DNA of 64,000 nt from Deinococcus aquaticus (GTDB taxonomy: Bacteria; Deinococcota; Deinococci; Deinococcales; Deinococcaceae): the NCBI RefSeq assembly GCF_028622095.1, contig NZ_CP115166.1:310001-374000 (forward strand). Direction: 5' to 3'. Under the pieces are notes generated by a model, which saw only the letters and a program-made list of their open reading frames with translations, had not been told where the DNA came from and did not search any database. This document shows positions 9,090 through 19,618 of this stretch, piece after piece. The translations under genes were made by a program, and so were the position numbers. How positions within the stretch are numbered: position 1 is the stretch's first letter; every line of letters starts with the position of its first letter.

Positions 9090-11645
9090 TCAGTCGTCGC
9101 CGCCCGCCATGGGCAGCGGCGTCAGTTCGTGCGGGGAGGCCGGGCGGATCTGCCCGCGCTCGTCCACCCACTGCACGCCGTCATCGCGGGCGTCGCTGTT
9201 CACGAAGGTGCGGAAGCGCGCCCGGATCGCCGGGTCGGCCACGGCGGCCGCCCATTCGTCCTGGTACGTGCCGACGTGGCGGGCCATCCCGGCTTCCAGT
9301 TCGGCGCAGATGCCCAGGTGGTCGTCGACGATCACGGACTTCAGGTACTCCAGGCCGCCGTCCAGGTTCTCCAGCCACGTGCTGGTGCGCTGCAGGCGGT
9401 CGGCGGTGCGCACGTAGAACATCAGGTAGCGGTCGAGCAGCGTGATGACCCCGTCCTCGCTCAGGTCACTGGCGAGCAGCACGGCGTGCCTGGGCGTCAC
9501 GCCGCCGTTCCCGCCGACGTACACGTTCCAGCCGCGCTCGGTGGCGATGATCCCGAAGTCCTTGCTGCGCGCCTCGGCGCACTCGCGCGTGCAGCCCGAG
9601 ACGCCACTTTTCAGTTTGTGCGGGCTGCGCAGGCCCCGGTAGCGCAGTTCCAGGCGCACGGCGAGACTGGTGCTGTCCTGCACGCCGTAGCGGCACCAGG
9701 TGGATCCGACGCAGCTCTTGACCGTGCGCAGGCTCTTGCCGTACGCATGTCCGCTCTCGAAACCGGCCGCGATCAGGTCCTCCCAGATGGCGGGCAGGTC
9801 GTCACGGTGCGCGCCGAGCAGGTCGATGCGCTGCCCGCCCGTGATCTTGCAGTACAGCCCGAAGCGTTTGGCGACCGCGCCGATGGCGATCAGTCCGTCG
9901 GCGGTGATCTCGCCGCCCGGCACGCGCGGCATGACCGAGTACGTGCCGTTCTTCTGGATGTTCGCCAGGAACGCGTCGTTCGTGTCCTGCAGCGGCGCGT
10001 GCTGAGGCTTCATGATCAGCTCGTTGTGCAGGCTCGCCAGGATGCTGCCCACGGCGGGTTTGCAGATCTCGCAGCCCAGGCCGGTGCCGTGCGCAGCGAG
10101 CACCTCGTCCCAGGTCATGTGGCCCTTCACGCGGATCAGGTCGAACAGCTCCTGGCGGGAGTACGCGTAGTGCTCGCACAGGTGGTTGGTGACCGTCTCG
10201 CCCAGGCGGCGCAGCTCGGTCTGGAGCAGGCCGTGCATGCCCGGCACGCAGCCGCCGCAGCCGGTGCCGGCCCCGGTGCATTTCTTCAGGCTGGCCACGT
10301 CGCGTGCACCGTCCTGCACGGCGGCGCACAGGGCGCTGGCGCGCACGTTCTCGCACGAGCAGATCAGCGCGTCGGCGCTGGTCATGACGGCCCCGCCCGG
10401 CAGAGGCGGCACGATCAGCGTCTCGGGCGGCACGGTCAGCGGCGTGCCGGACAGCGTCAGGTCCAGCAGGTCACTGTAGCGGGCGGTATCCCCGACCAGC
10501 AGGCCGCCCAGCACGGTCGTCCCGTCGGCCGACAGCACCAGTTTGCTGTACGTGCCGCGCACGTTGTCGCTCAAGGACACCGTGCGGCAGTCCGGCGTGA
10601 CGCCCCGGGCGTCGCCGAACGAGCCGACCTCCACGCCCAGCAGTTTCAGCTTGGTGCTGAGGTCCGCGCCCCGGAAATGAAGCGCTTCACCGGACAGCAC
10701 GCCAAGTTCCCGCAGGACGTTCGTGGCCGTCACCTTCGCCATCTGGTAGCCGGGCGCGACCAGACCGTAGATGCGGCCGTCATGCAGCGCGCACTCGCCT
10801 GCGGCGTACACGTGCGGGTTGCTGGTGCGGCCCGTGTCGTCGATCCGGATGCCGCCGCGCTCTCCGACCGTCAGACCCGTCTGCCGGGCCAGCTCGTCGC
10901 GCGGGCGGATGCCGGCGCTGAACACCACGAGGTCCGTTTCCAGGCGGGTGCCGTCCGTGAAGTTCAGGCCGGTCACGCGGCCCTGCTCGCTGCTGGTGAT
11001 CGCTTCCGTGGATTTTCCGGTGTGCACGCCGATGCCCATGCCCTCGATGGTGCGGCGCAGTGTGGCCCCGCCCTCGGCGTCCAGCTGGGCGGGCATCAGG
11101 TGCGGGGCGAACTCCACGACGTGCGTGTCCAGGCCCAGCTTGCGCAGCGCCCCGGCGGCTTCCAGGCCCAGCAGGCCGCCGCCGATCACCACGCCGGTCC
11201 GGGCGCTGCGGGCCGCCTCGCGGATGGCGTTCAGGTCGTCCAGCGTGCGGTACACGAAGCACCCGCTGGCATCCCGGCCCGGCACGGGCGGCACGAACGG
11301 CACCGAGCCGGTGGCGAACACCAGCGCGTCGTACGTCAGGGTGCGCCCGGTGACCGTCACCTCGCGCGTCTCCAGGTTCACGTCCGTGGCGCGGCCGTAC
11401 ACCACGTTCACGCCCTGCGCGGCGTAGTCGGCGTCGGTGGCCAGTGACAGGTCGGGTTGCGGATCGTCCAGGTGGCTGCTGAGGTGCACGCGGTCGTACG
11501 CGAGGCGGCTTTCCTCGCTGAGGACCGTGATGTTCACTGCCTGTGCGCTGGCCTGGGCGCGCAGTTGCTCGACCAGACGGTGACCGACCATGCCGCTACC
11601 GATGATGACGACGTGCGGTGTGCTGGGAGCCTGGGTTGGGGTCAT
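9090..11645 (-). CDS. nirB: Nitrite reductase (NAD(P)H) large subunit
   Basis: An 851-residue assimilatory nitrite reductase that carries electrons from NAD(P)H through FAD and Fe-S centres to siroheme and makes ammonium in the cytoplasm. Domains in order are: FAD/NAD(P)-binding half (IGSGMVG near residue 15, GGGLLGLEAAG near 160); BFD-like [2Fe-2S] segment (CSCENV near 430, GCGGC near 465); a second small Cys pair (GCEICKPAVG near 520); then the sulfite/nitrite reductase part with the siroheme-[4Fe-4S] ligands CVGSTWC (about 643) and CTREC (about 686). The ATG at 11645 has GGAGGATC just upstream; a longer in-frame start would read through the promoter. Operon with nirD and hemD, divergent from nasA. 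Confidence 0.95.
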   Translation of the reverse strand: MTPTQAPSTPHVVIIGSGMVGHRLVEQLRAQASAQAVNITVLSEESRLAYDRVHLSSHLDDPQPDLSLATDADYAAQGVNVVYGRATDVNLETREVTVTGRTLTYDALVFATGSVPFVPPVPGRDASGCFVYRTLDDLNAIREAARSARTGVVIGGGLLGLEAAGALRKLGLDTHVVEFAPHLMPAQLDAEGGATLRRTIEGMGIGVHTGKSTEAITSSEQGRVTGLNFTDGTRLETDLVVFSAGIRPRDELARQTGLTVGERGGIRIDDTGRTSNPHVYAAGECALHDGRIYGLVAPGYQMAKVTATNVLRELGVLSGEALHFRGADLSTKLKLLGVEVGSFGDARGVTPDCRTVSLSDNVRGTYSKLVLSADGTTVLGGLLVGDTARYSDLLDLTLSGTPLTVPPETLIVPPLPGGAVMTSADALICSCENVRASALCAAVQDGARDVASLKKCTGAGTGCGGCVPGMHGLLQTELRRLGETVTNHLCEHYAYSRQELFDLIRVKGHMTWDEVLAAHGTGLGCEICKPAVGSILASLHNELIMKPQHAPLQDTNDAFLANIQKNGTYSVMPRVPGGEITADGLIAIGAVAKRFGLYCKITGGQRIDLLGAHRDDLPAIWEDLIAAGFESGHAYGKSLRTVKSCVGSTWCRYGVQDSTSLAVRLELRYRGLRSPHKLKSGVSGCTRECAEARSKDFGIIATERGWNVYVGGNGGVTPRHAVLLASDLSEDGVITLLDRYLMFYVRTADRLQRTSTWLENLDGGLEYLKSVIVDDHLGICAELEAGMARHVGTYQDEWAAAVADPAIRARFRTFVNSDARDDGVQWVDERGQIRPASPHELTPLPMAGGDD

Positions 11646-11709
11646 GTGATCCTCCGTGCGGGTCGTGGCTGCGCGTCTTGCGGCGCAGCGGGGGCGACCG
11701 CTGCCGCAC

Positions 11710-11752
11710 ATTGAGCCGGATTCTGAGCGCTTTGTCAAGTTTTTCTGACAAA
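11710..11752 (-). promoter_or_regulatory. nir promoter with overlapping palindrome
   Basis: On the minus strand TTGACA (11738-11733), a 17-nt spacer and CTCAAT (11715-11710) point toward nirB, about 65 nt ahead of its ATG. The -35 box is part of a 22-bp inverted repeat, TTTGTCA-N8-TGACAAA (11731-11752), the right size for a dimeric regulator, perhaps nitrate- or nitrogen-responsive. The rest of the 230-bp divergent region holds TTGACT (11841) toward nasA and a repeated AAAGTTGG motif (11765 and 11831). Confidence 0.55.
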
Positions 11753-11875
11753 ACTGCGGATAAAGTTGGTATCCATGCGGTTATCTGTCCGGAAAAACGC
11801 AGATTGAGCGTATTTTTTTTGACGATCTGCAAAGTTGGCCTTGACTTTTCTCACCCTGGCCGTCAGGCTCGCCCC

Positions 11876-14020
11876 ATGAACGCGGCCCCCTCCTGCACCG
11901 TCCGCACCACCTGCCCCTACTGCGCGGTGCAGTGCAACTTCGACCTGCACCTCGAGCAGGGTCTGCCCGTCCGCATCACGCCCACACGGGAATGCCCGGT
12001 CGCGCACGGCACCGTCTGCAAGAAAGGCCTCGCCGCGCTCAGCGACCTGCGCCACCCGGACCGCCTGACCACGCCGCTGCTGCGCCGTGACGGCCAGCTG
12101 GTCCCCGTCAGCTGGCCCGAAGCCATGGCCCACGTCCGCGAGGTCCTGACCCCCCTGATCAGCAGCGCCCCGCAGCGCGTCGGCGTGTTCGGCAGCGGCA
12201 GCCTCACCAACGAGAAAACGTACCTGCTGGGCAAATTCGCCCGCGTGGCCCTCCAGACCCCCAACATCGATTACAACGGCCGCTACTGCATGGCCTCGGC
12301 CAGCGCCGCCCTGAACCGCACCCTGGGCATCGACCGGGGCCTGGGCTTCCCGCTCTCTGACATGACCCGCAGCGACCTGATCCTGCTGGTCGGCGCGAAC
12401 ATCGCCGAGACCCTCCCCCCGGTCATGCAGTACCTCAAGGGCACCCGCGAACGCGGCGGCGCCATCTACGCCATCGACCCGCGCGCCACCACCACCGCCC
12501 GCGTCGCCGGACGGCACCTCGCGCCCCGCCCCGGCACGGACGGCATCCTGGCCCTGGGCCTGCTGCACCTCATGAAAACCTGGGGCAGGATCCGCCCCAC
12601 CGCGCCCGCCCACGGCCTGAGCGACGTCCTCTGGCACGCCGACGCCTACCCGCCGGCCCGCGTGGCCCACGAGTGCGGCATTCCCGAAACGGACCTGATG
12701 ACCCTCGCCCGCGCCTACGCCGACGCCCGCACGCCACTGATCCTTACCGGACGCGGCCCCGAACAGCACACCCACGGCACCGACACCGTGCAGGCCTGGC
12801 TGAACCTCGCCTTCCTGACCGGCCACGTCGGCAAGCAGGGCGGCGGGTTCGGTACCCTGACCGGCCAGGGCAACGGCCAGGGCGGCCGCGAACACGGCCA
12901 GAAGAACGACCAGCTGCCCGGCGCACGCAGCCTGCGCGACCCCCGCCACCGCGCGCAGATGGCCGCCCACTGGAACGTCCTGGAATCCCACCTGCCCCAG
13001 CCCGGGTACAGCGCCCAGGAACTCCTGAACGCCTGCGGCGAGAGCGGCGAGGGCGGCATCGACGCGCTGATCGTGCTGGGCAGCAACCCGGTCGTCAGCG
13101 CCGCCGGAGCCGGACAGGTTACCGAGAAACTACGCGCCCTCAAGCACCTGATCGTCATCGACTTCCTGCCCAGCGAGACCGCGCAGCTCGCCACGCTGGT
13201 CCTGCCCGGCAGCATGTGGTGCGAGGAGGAAGGCACCACCACCAACCTCGAAGGCCGCGTGCAGCGCCGCCGCCGCGCCATGACCGCCCCCGGCGCCGCC
13301 CGCGAGGACTGGCGGATCCTGTGCGACCTCGCGCACGCCATCGGCCGGCCTCACGGCTTCACGTACCCCACCTTCCGCGACCTGCAGGACGATTTCTTTC
13401 TCGCCACCCGCGGCGGCAAGGCCGACTACAGCGGCCTGAGCGCCGAACGCCTCGACCGCTCAAGCGCCCAGTGGCCCGTCCCGCGCGCCGACGGGCCCGA
13501 CACGCCCCTGGCCTACGCGCCCACCTATCCTACCCCCGACGGACTGGCCACCCTGCACGTGCCGCGCCTGCCCACCCCGGACCTCGCGCCGCGCGCCCTG
13601 CACCTGACCACCGGCCGCCTCGGTAACCAGTACCAGAGCGGCACCCAGACCCGCCGCAACCCCGCCCTGAAAGCCGAGAACACCGTGCAGATCCACCCGG
13701 ACACCGCCCTGGCGTACGGCCTGCGCGCCGGACAGTCCGTCACGCTGCGCACCGCGCACGGACAGGCCACGCTGCCCGTCACCCTGACGCCCGGCATCCG
13801 CCCCGACACCCTGTTCATGCCGTTCCACTGGCCCGACACGGCCAACCTGCTGACCGACCCCACCGCCCTGGACCCCCACTCCCGCATGCCGGGTTTCAAG
13901 ATCACGCCCGTCACGCTGCTGCCCGCGCCCGCCGCCGCCCACACCACCGACGCCAGGGCCGAACCCAGGGAGGAACCCAGCGCCGCGCCGCGCCCGCTGA
14001 GGCCCACACCCACCACCTGA
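11876..14020 (+). CDS. nasA: Assimilatory nitrate reductase, molybdopterin catalytic subunit
   Basis: A 714-residue cytoplasmic Mo-bisMGD oxidoreductase that reduces nitrate to nitrite. The N-terminal [4Fe-4S] ligands are Cys13, Cys16, Cys20 and Cys48, the spacing of the NarB/NasA/NapA group. The molybdopterin domain follows with GSGSLTNEKTYLLGKFAR (about 100), GRYCMASA (about 135, with the likely Mo-ligand Cys) and NPVVSAAGAGQ. The C-terminal dinucleotide-binding domain carries TTGRLGNQYQSGTQTRR near residue 585. There is no Tat signal, so it is assimilatory. A TTGACT lies 35 nt before the ATG. It is followed by the nitrate transporter and faces nirB, giving a complete nitrate-to-ammonium set. 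The symbol is by family; narB would be equally fair. Confidence 0.9.
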   Translation: MNAAPSCTVRTTCPYCAVQCNFDLHLEQGLPVRITPTRECPVAHGTVCKKGLAALSDLRHPDRLTTPLLRRDGQLVPVSWPEAMAHVREVLTPLISSAPQRVGVFGSGSLTNEKTYLLGKFARVALQTPNIDYNGRYCMASASAALNRTLGIDRGLGFPLSDMTRSDLILLVGANIAETLPPVMQYLKGTRERGGAIYAIDPRATTTARVAGRHLAPRPGTDGILALGLLHLMKTWGRIRPTAPAHGLSDVLWHADAYPPARVAHECGIPETDLMTLARAYADARTPLILTGRGPEQHTHGTDTVQAWLNLAFLTGHVGKQGGGFGTLTGQGNGQGGREHGQKNDQLPGARSLRDPRHRAQMAAHWNVLESHLPQPGYSAQELLNACGESGEGGIDALIVLGSNPVVSAAGAGQVTEKLRALKHLIVIDFLPSETAQLATLVLPGSMWCEEEGTTTNLEGRVQRRRRAMTAPGAAREDWRILCDLAHAIGRPHGFTYPTFRDLQDDFFLATRGGKADYSGLSAERLDRSSAQWPVPRADGPDTPLAYAPTYPTPDGLATLHVPRLPTPDLAPRALHLTTGRLGNQYQSGTQTRRNPALKAENTVQIHPDTALAYGLRAGQSVTLRTAHGQATLPVTLTPGIRPDTLFMPFHWPDTANLLTDPTALDPHSRMPGFKITPVTLLPAPAAAHTTDARAEPREEPSAAPRPLRPTPTT

Positions 14021-14189
14021 CCCCCACCGGCCGATCCCCGCCAGTCCCGTCTTCCCGTCACCCGCCGCTCCCGGCCAGGGTGCCGGGCCGGGTTCCTGCG
14101 TCCCAATCCGCCCGCTCGCCAGCCCGGTTTCATCCGGTGACCTGTCACCGGTGCGTAAACAAGCCCCCCACACCCGCAGGAGGAACACC

Positions 14190-15443
<1,254 letters not shown>

Positions 15444-15483
15444 ACCCCAACCACACCTGAATCACACAGACCAGCACAGAGCA

Positions 15484-15533
15484 GGGGGGCAGGGCCGCAC
15501 CGGATCAAACGATCCGCGCGGCCCCGCCCCCCC
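15484..15533. terminator. Bidirectional terminator after narK
   Basis: GGGGGGCAGGGCCGC pairs with GCGGCCCCGCCCCCC across an 18-20 nt loop that itself contains GGATC/GATCC. It lies between convergent genes. Confidence 0.75.
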
Positions 15534-15554
15534 AACCCATGAAAGCCCGCTCTC

Positions 15555-18002
15555 CTAGCGGACCCCCGGAACGTTCAGCGGACGCCACTGCGCCGAGGGA
15601 CGCGCAAAGTAATACCCCTGCATGATCCGTACGCCCAGGTTCTCCAGTAACTCCACCTGCCCCAGAGATTCCACGCCCTCTGCCACCAGTTCCAGCCCCA
15701 TGTCACGGCTCAGGCCCACCACGGCCCGCACGATCGCCGCGTCATGCCCGTCCGGTTTCTCCTCCAGCGCCGACACGAAACTCCGGTCGATCTTCAGGCC
15801 ACTCAACGGAAAGCGCGCCAGGTACCCCAGGCTGCTGTACCCCGTCCCGAAATCATCCAGCACCACCCGCACGCCGTCCTCCTGGAACGCCGCCAGCAGC
15901 CGCGCCGCCCGCTCCGGCGACTGCATCATCAAACTCTCTGTGATCTCCAGTTCCAGGCAGGCCGGCGGCAACCCGCTGTCCCGCAGCGCCCCCAGCACCA
16001 CACTCCGCAGGTCCCGACTGGCAAACTGACGCGCCGACAGGTTCACAGCCACCCGCACGCCCCCCCACAGAGCCGCGGCCCGGCACGCCTCCCGCAGCAC
16101 CCACGCGCCCACCTCCACGATCGCGTCACTGCGTTCCAGAATCGGCATGAACGTTCCCGGCATCTGCAACCCATGCTCTGGACTGTTCCAGCGCAGCAGT
16201 GCCTCCGCGCACACCACCCGCCGACCCGACACGTCCACCAGCGGCTGAAAATGCAACTCGAACTCCCCGCGCTGCAGCGCCCGCGACAGCGGCCCCTCCA
16301 ACCCCGCATGCAGGTGCAGACTCGCGTCGAAGAACACCACCGACTCCCCCTGCGTCTTCGCGTCACTGAGCGCCAGCTCGGACGCCTGCCGCAACGACTC
16401 CGCATCCTGACCGTCCCCCGGCCAGTACGCCGCCCCGGCACTCCACGACACCCGCACCCGCTCCTCACCCAGCACAACGGGTTCCGACAACGCCGCCAGC
16501 ACCGCCGACAGCCGCTCCGGCAGCGAGTCACCCAGCAGAATCAACGCGAACTCATCACCACCCACCCGCGCCACCATCTCATCCGACCCCACCAGACCCG
16601 CCGCCCGCACGCCCATCACGCGCAGCAACTCATCCGCCGCGTCATGCCCGTACGTGTCATTCACCAGCTGAAAGCGGTTCAGATCCAACGACACCAGCAG
16701 GAACTTCCCCCCCGACCGTGATACCCGCTGCGCCAGTTGCGCGTGCAGTAACACCCGGTTCGGCAGGTCCGTCAGGTGATCGTACAGACGCCCCCGCTCC
16801 AGCTCCTGCAACTGATGCTGAATCGTTTCCTCCGCCTGCGCCCGCAACTCCTGCTCGTACTCCACCCGCCGCCGCGCACTCTCCAACTCCGCCTGCGCCG
16901 TTAACTCCTGCAACTGCCGGTCACGCGCCGCCTCATGCAACTCCGCCTGCACCGCCATCAACCGCCGCAGGTACCCCACCGCCGCCACCGGCTCAGACCC
17001 CTCCGAAGCATCCGCCAGCAACTGAAGCGCCTCCACCTGAACCTGCTTCCGGTTATCAGACTCAGCGAGAGAAAGAGCCTGCAGAGCATAGTCAACCCCT
17101 GTTTCTATTTGGCCTACTTTTATGTAAACCGTAGCAAATGTAACAAGATTTTCGATTGAGATATTTTCATCACCATTAAAAACTATTATTTCATGCGCTT
17201 CCCTCAAAGAAACTGCTGCCTGATGATATTTTTTGATCTTGCTGAAAGCTAGTGCGCGATTGAGCTTTAATGTTCCAAGCAATTCGGGATAATCGGAATT
17301 TTCCAGTTCTAACATCGCTTTTTCTGACATAGTAATTGCTTCGCGTATGTTACCAGTTTTCGTGAGGAGGTTTATAATATTATTGTAAAATATCCCATTA
17401 TATAACTTGTTGCTACTATTTTTTGATATATCTAAACCTTTCCTGTATTCTAGCTCGGCTTCATTTTTCCTATCTTGAGTTTCAAGGATATAACCAATAT
17501 TATTAATTATTGATAATTCAAGGTTTATAGAATTCGAAGACCTGTCTGATAGCAATAGGTTTTTTTGTGCATCATGAAGGTAATTTAGAGCCTCTAAGAA
17601 ATGACCCGAAGATATATTTACTATGGCTATATTTGAGTAGATTCCTGCCGCGCCCGTTAGATCTGAAAGATGGATTCTGATCTGAGCTGCTTGTTCTAAA
17701 TATTGAATAGCCTGACCGCTTTGGAGTTTTGAAAAGCACACTTGGGCAAGCTGAACGAGTATATCGCTTTGGACCTGCTCATTTCCTTTGGATGCGTAAT
17801 TATCATAGGCTATTCTAAAATATCTTAATGAATCATCTAAAGAGCCCAGTAGTTTTGACGCTAATCCTAAAGCGTAATTTGTGTCACTATCAGTAATTTC
17901 TGAACCACTGGCATTGCGCTGAATAATGCTATGCGCAAGATCTAAATCGCCCGCTTTGAGGGCGATAATATCGTTTTTGCCTGCTTGAGATGGGTTTGGC
18001 AT
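15555..18002 (-). CDS. TPR sensor protein with GGDEF and EAL domains
   Basis: An 815-residue soluble c-di-GMP protein. Residues about 10-350 are tetratricopeptide-like helical repeats (for example AIQYLEQAAQIRIHLSDLTG and GIYSNIAIV). A coiled coil follows (about 355-405, rich in Glu/Arg/Gln). The GGDEF domain has an intact RVGGDEFAL near residue 482, and the EAL domain has EALLRW near 599, NLSARQF, EITES, DDFGTGYSSL, KIDRSFV and EGVE, so both synthesis and hydrolysis of c-di-GMP look possible. There is no membrane segment. The first 315 codons are AT-rich with TTA/ATA/AAA codons while the rest is normal for this genome, so the TPR half appears foreign or exchanged. It is separated from the upstream protease gene by a strong terminator. 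Confidence 0.9.
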   Translation of the reverse strand: MPNPSQAGKNDIIALKAGDLDLAHSIIQRNASGSEITDSDTNYALGLASKLLGSLDDSLRYFRIAYDNYASKGNEQVQSDILVQLAQVCFSKLQSGQAIQYLEQAAQIRIHLSDLTGAAGIYSNIAIVNISSGHFLEALNYLHDAQKNLLLSDRSSNSINLELSIINNIGYILETQDRKNEAELEYRKGLDISKNSSNKLYNGIFYNNIINLLTKTGNIREAITMSEKAMLELENSDYPELLGTLKLNRALAFSKIKKYHQAAVSLREAHEIIVFNGDENISIENLVTFATVYIKVGQIETGVDYALQALSLAESDNRKQVQVEALQLLADASEGSEPVAAVGYLRRLMAVQAELHEAARDRQLQELTAQAELESARRRVEYEQELRAQAEETIQHQLQELERGRLYDHLTDLPNRVLLHAQLAQRVSRSGGKFLLVSLDLNRFQLVNDTYGHDAADELLRVMGVRAAGLVGSDEMVARVGGDEFALILLGDSLPERLSAVLAALSEPVVLGEERVRVSWSAGAAYWPGDGQDAESLRQASELALSDAKTQGESVVFFDASLHLHAGLEGPLSRALQRGEFELHFQPLVDVSGRRVVCAEALLRWNSPEHGLQMPGTFMPILERSDAIVEVGAWVLREACRAAALWGGVRVAVNLSARQFASRDLRSVVLGALRDSGLPPACLELEITESLMMQSPERAARLLAAFQEDGVRVVLDDFGTGYSSLGYLARFPLSGLKIDRSFVSALEEKPDGHDAAIVRAVVGLSRDMGLELVAEGVESLGQVELLENLGVRIMQGYYFARPSAQWRPLNVPGVR

Positions 18003-19075
18003 GATCTGGTGAGATGATACGGGTCGAAACCTTGTGAAAATATTACAGAGTAAGTTGGGTGTAGGGTGAGCGTTTTCTGCTCACCCTACACCCAACTGAA
18101 GCGGCTGTTCAATTCCCTCCTAGTAGTTTTTGAATATTAATCCGTCCGTATCCCAATTTGTCTTCAAATAGCTCGTTTCCTTCAATATTACTGATGTTAT
18201 CAGCCGAATTCAATACTAATTTGATAGTTTCCTCGGCTTTCTCTTCACGTCCTAGGCTTAAAGCTAAAGCGGCGGCTACTACTGGGGTACTCATTGACGT
18301 TCCGTTAAGAATGGCGACATGATTTCCTGGAAGCACGCTTTGTACATTTTCGCCAGGGGCCATGATGCCCATGCTTTCCCCATATGATGAAAATTTGCTT
18401 TTTGAATCTGTTTTACTTACGCTGCCTACGGCAATATTAAATTTACTATCTTTAAATTGCTGAGCAGGGAAATCCAACCCATCCTTATTGGAATTTCCCG
18501 CTGCGGCCGCAATAACCACTTTCCTGCTGTTTGCGTAAGCTATAGCTAGAGTTAATGCGTCTGAATTGTTTGCAGTTCCAAGACTTAAGTTGATGACCGT
18601 TGCGCCATTATCTGTAGCCCACACTATTGCTGAGGCCACATCTAAAATATCCCCAATTCCATCGCTATTTAATACGCGAATGGGCATTATTTTTGCTTGG
18701 GGAGCAATCTGGGTGACTATTCCTGATACGAAGGTTCCATGACCATAAGCGCCTTGCCCTAATGTGCCTTCTTCTTGGGGTACTGTGTCATTTTCGGAAA
18801 AATCGAACCATGATACAGGGCTTGTTAGCCTGTTAGCAAAAATAGGATGACTAGTGTCAATGCCTGAGTCAATGACTGCAATAACTTGACCTGCGCCATT
18901 ATATGAATTCTGCTCCGCGTATTGTAAACCAATCTGGGCCCAACTCTGTACATTATCTGGAAGGCCTTGGCTAAAGCTGTCATTCCAGGCGTACGCTCTA
19001 CCGCTACTCCAAACATTCTCACTCTTTGCATCTGGTTCAATGCTCACTAAATCTTTGTTCTTCTCAATGCTGTGT
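17055..19075. other. AT-rich island spanning parts of two genes
   Basis: Composition drops sharply from the genome's high GC to AT-rich at about 17055 and returns at about 19075. The island covers the TPR half of the GGDEF-EAL gene, the intergenic terminator and the mature catalytic part of the subtilisin gene. Both ends fall inside open reading frames without breaking them. No transposase, direct repeat or integrase is seen at the edges. Confidence 0.8.
18053..18097 (-). terminator. Terminator after the subtilisin gene
   Basis: A perfect 19-bp stem (18053-18071 with 18079-18097) around the 7-nt loop GTTTTCT, directly downstream of the protease stop codon. No long T-run follows on the minus strand. 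Confidence 0.85.
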
Positions 19076-19317
19076 TGTTTGCCGCCTTGTACGGTGAGGG
19101 GTTGGCGGGTGGGGTTGGCGATGATGGCGAAGGTGTGGGTGCGCAGGGCGATGGTGCCGCCGTACTGCTGTTCGAGGGTGGCGTTGCTGGTGGCGGTGGT
19201 GGTGGGGATGGTAATGATGCTGTCGGGGCGGGCCGTCTGGGTGGCTTGTGGGGTGGGTGTGGTGGCGCAGGAGGCGAGGAGCAGGGTGGTGAGGGCCGTG
19301 ATGAGTGGTTTCTGCAT
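18109..19317 (-). CDS. S8-family (subtilisin-like) serine protease, lipoprotein
   Basis: A 402-residue secreted peptidase. The signal peptide ends in a lipobox (LLASC, residues 12-16), so it is probably anchored on the cell surface. A Thr/Pro-rich linker and short N-terminal region run to about residue 80, then the catalytic domain: Asp in VIDSGIDTSHP (about 148), His in GHGTFVSG (about 191) and Ser in GTSMSTPVVAAAL (about 340); the oxyanion Asn lies in AAAAGNSNKDG. All three catalytic residues are present. The ATG at 19317 has GGAGACG before it; a start 44 codons further up would bury the signal peptide. The first 80 codons are GC-rich, the rest AT-rich, so the gene is a composition chimera. 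It is followed by the terminator and the TPR-GGDEF-EAL gene. Confidence 0.88.
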   Translation of the reverse strand: MQKPLITALTTLLLASCATTPTPQATQTARPDSIITIPTTTATSNATLEQQYGGTIALRTHTFAIIANPTRQPLTVQGGKQHSIEKNKDLVSIEPDAKSENVWSSGRAYAWNDSFSQGLPDNVQSWAQIGLQYAEQNSYNGAGQVIAVIDSGIDTSHPIFANRLTSPVSWFDFSENDTVPQEEGTLGQGAYGHGTFVSGIVTQIAPQAKIMPIRVLNSDGIGDILDVASAIVWATDNGATVINLSLGTANNSDALTLAIAYANSRKVVIAAAAGNSNKDGLDFPAQQFKDSKFNIAVGSVSKTDSKSKFSSYGESMGIMAPGENVQSVLPGNHVAILNGTSMSTPVVAAALALSLGREEKAEETIKLVLNSADNISNIEGNELFEDKLGYGRINIQKLLGGN

Positions 19318-19618
19318 GGGCGTCTCCTGGGAATGGCGTGAGGTTGGGACGGTGCTGCCACTGGTGGGGTGGTTGGGCTGTGGCTGTGGGTGAAGTTTAG
19401 CGGGTCGGAGTAGGTTCATCCGCTGTTCATGAGTAGGTCTTTCTGACATTTTTCTTTTTTAAGCGTCGAATGATGTAACTTAATGAGGTACACATAGCGC
19501 CGGGTGTTGATTTTTTCACTTTGACCAGTAAAAAGTTCCTAAGGTGCTAACCAATTCGGCCTGGGTCAGGTGACCTGAGTTCCTCCCTTGCCAGGGGCCG
19601 GTTGGGGTGGTGGCCGGA
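19318..19618. other. Intergenic region upstream of the subtilisin gene
   Basis: No gene is recognised. The centre (about 19440-19530) is AT-rich and probably holds the protease promoter on the minus strand, but I cannot pick a convincing -35/-10 pair. The right part (19550-19618) is GC-rich spacer after the diguanylate cyclase stop. Confidence 0.5.

Noticed and set aside
8880..11447. Long plus-strand open frame opposite nirD-nirB
   Set aside because: Composition (His/Gln/Ala/Val-rich, no motifs) is that of an antisense shadow; nirB on the other strand has all cofactor motifs.
17055..19075. Insertion sequence or prophage fragment causing the AT-rich island
   Set aside because: No transposase, terminal repeats or phage genes are present, and both flanking genes remain in frame, which argues for replacement rather than insertion.
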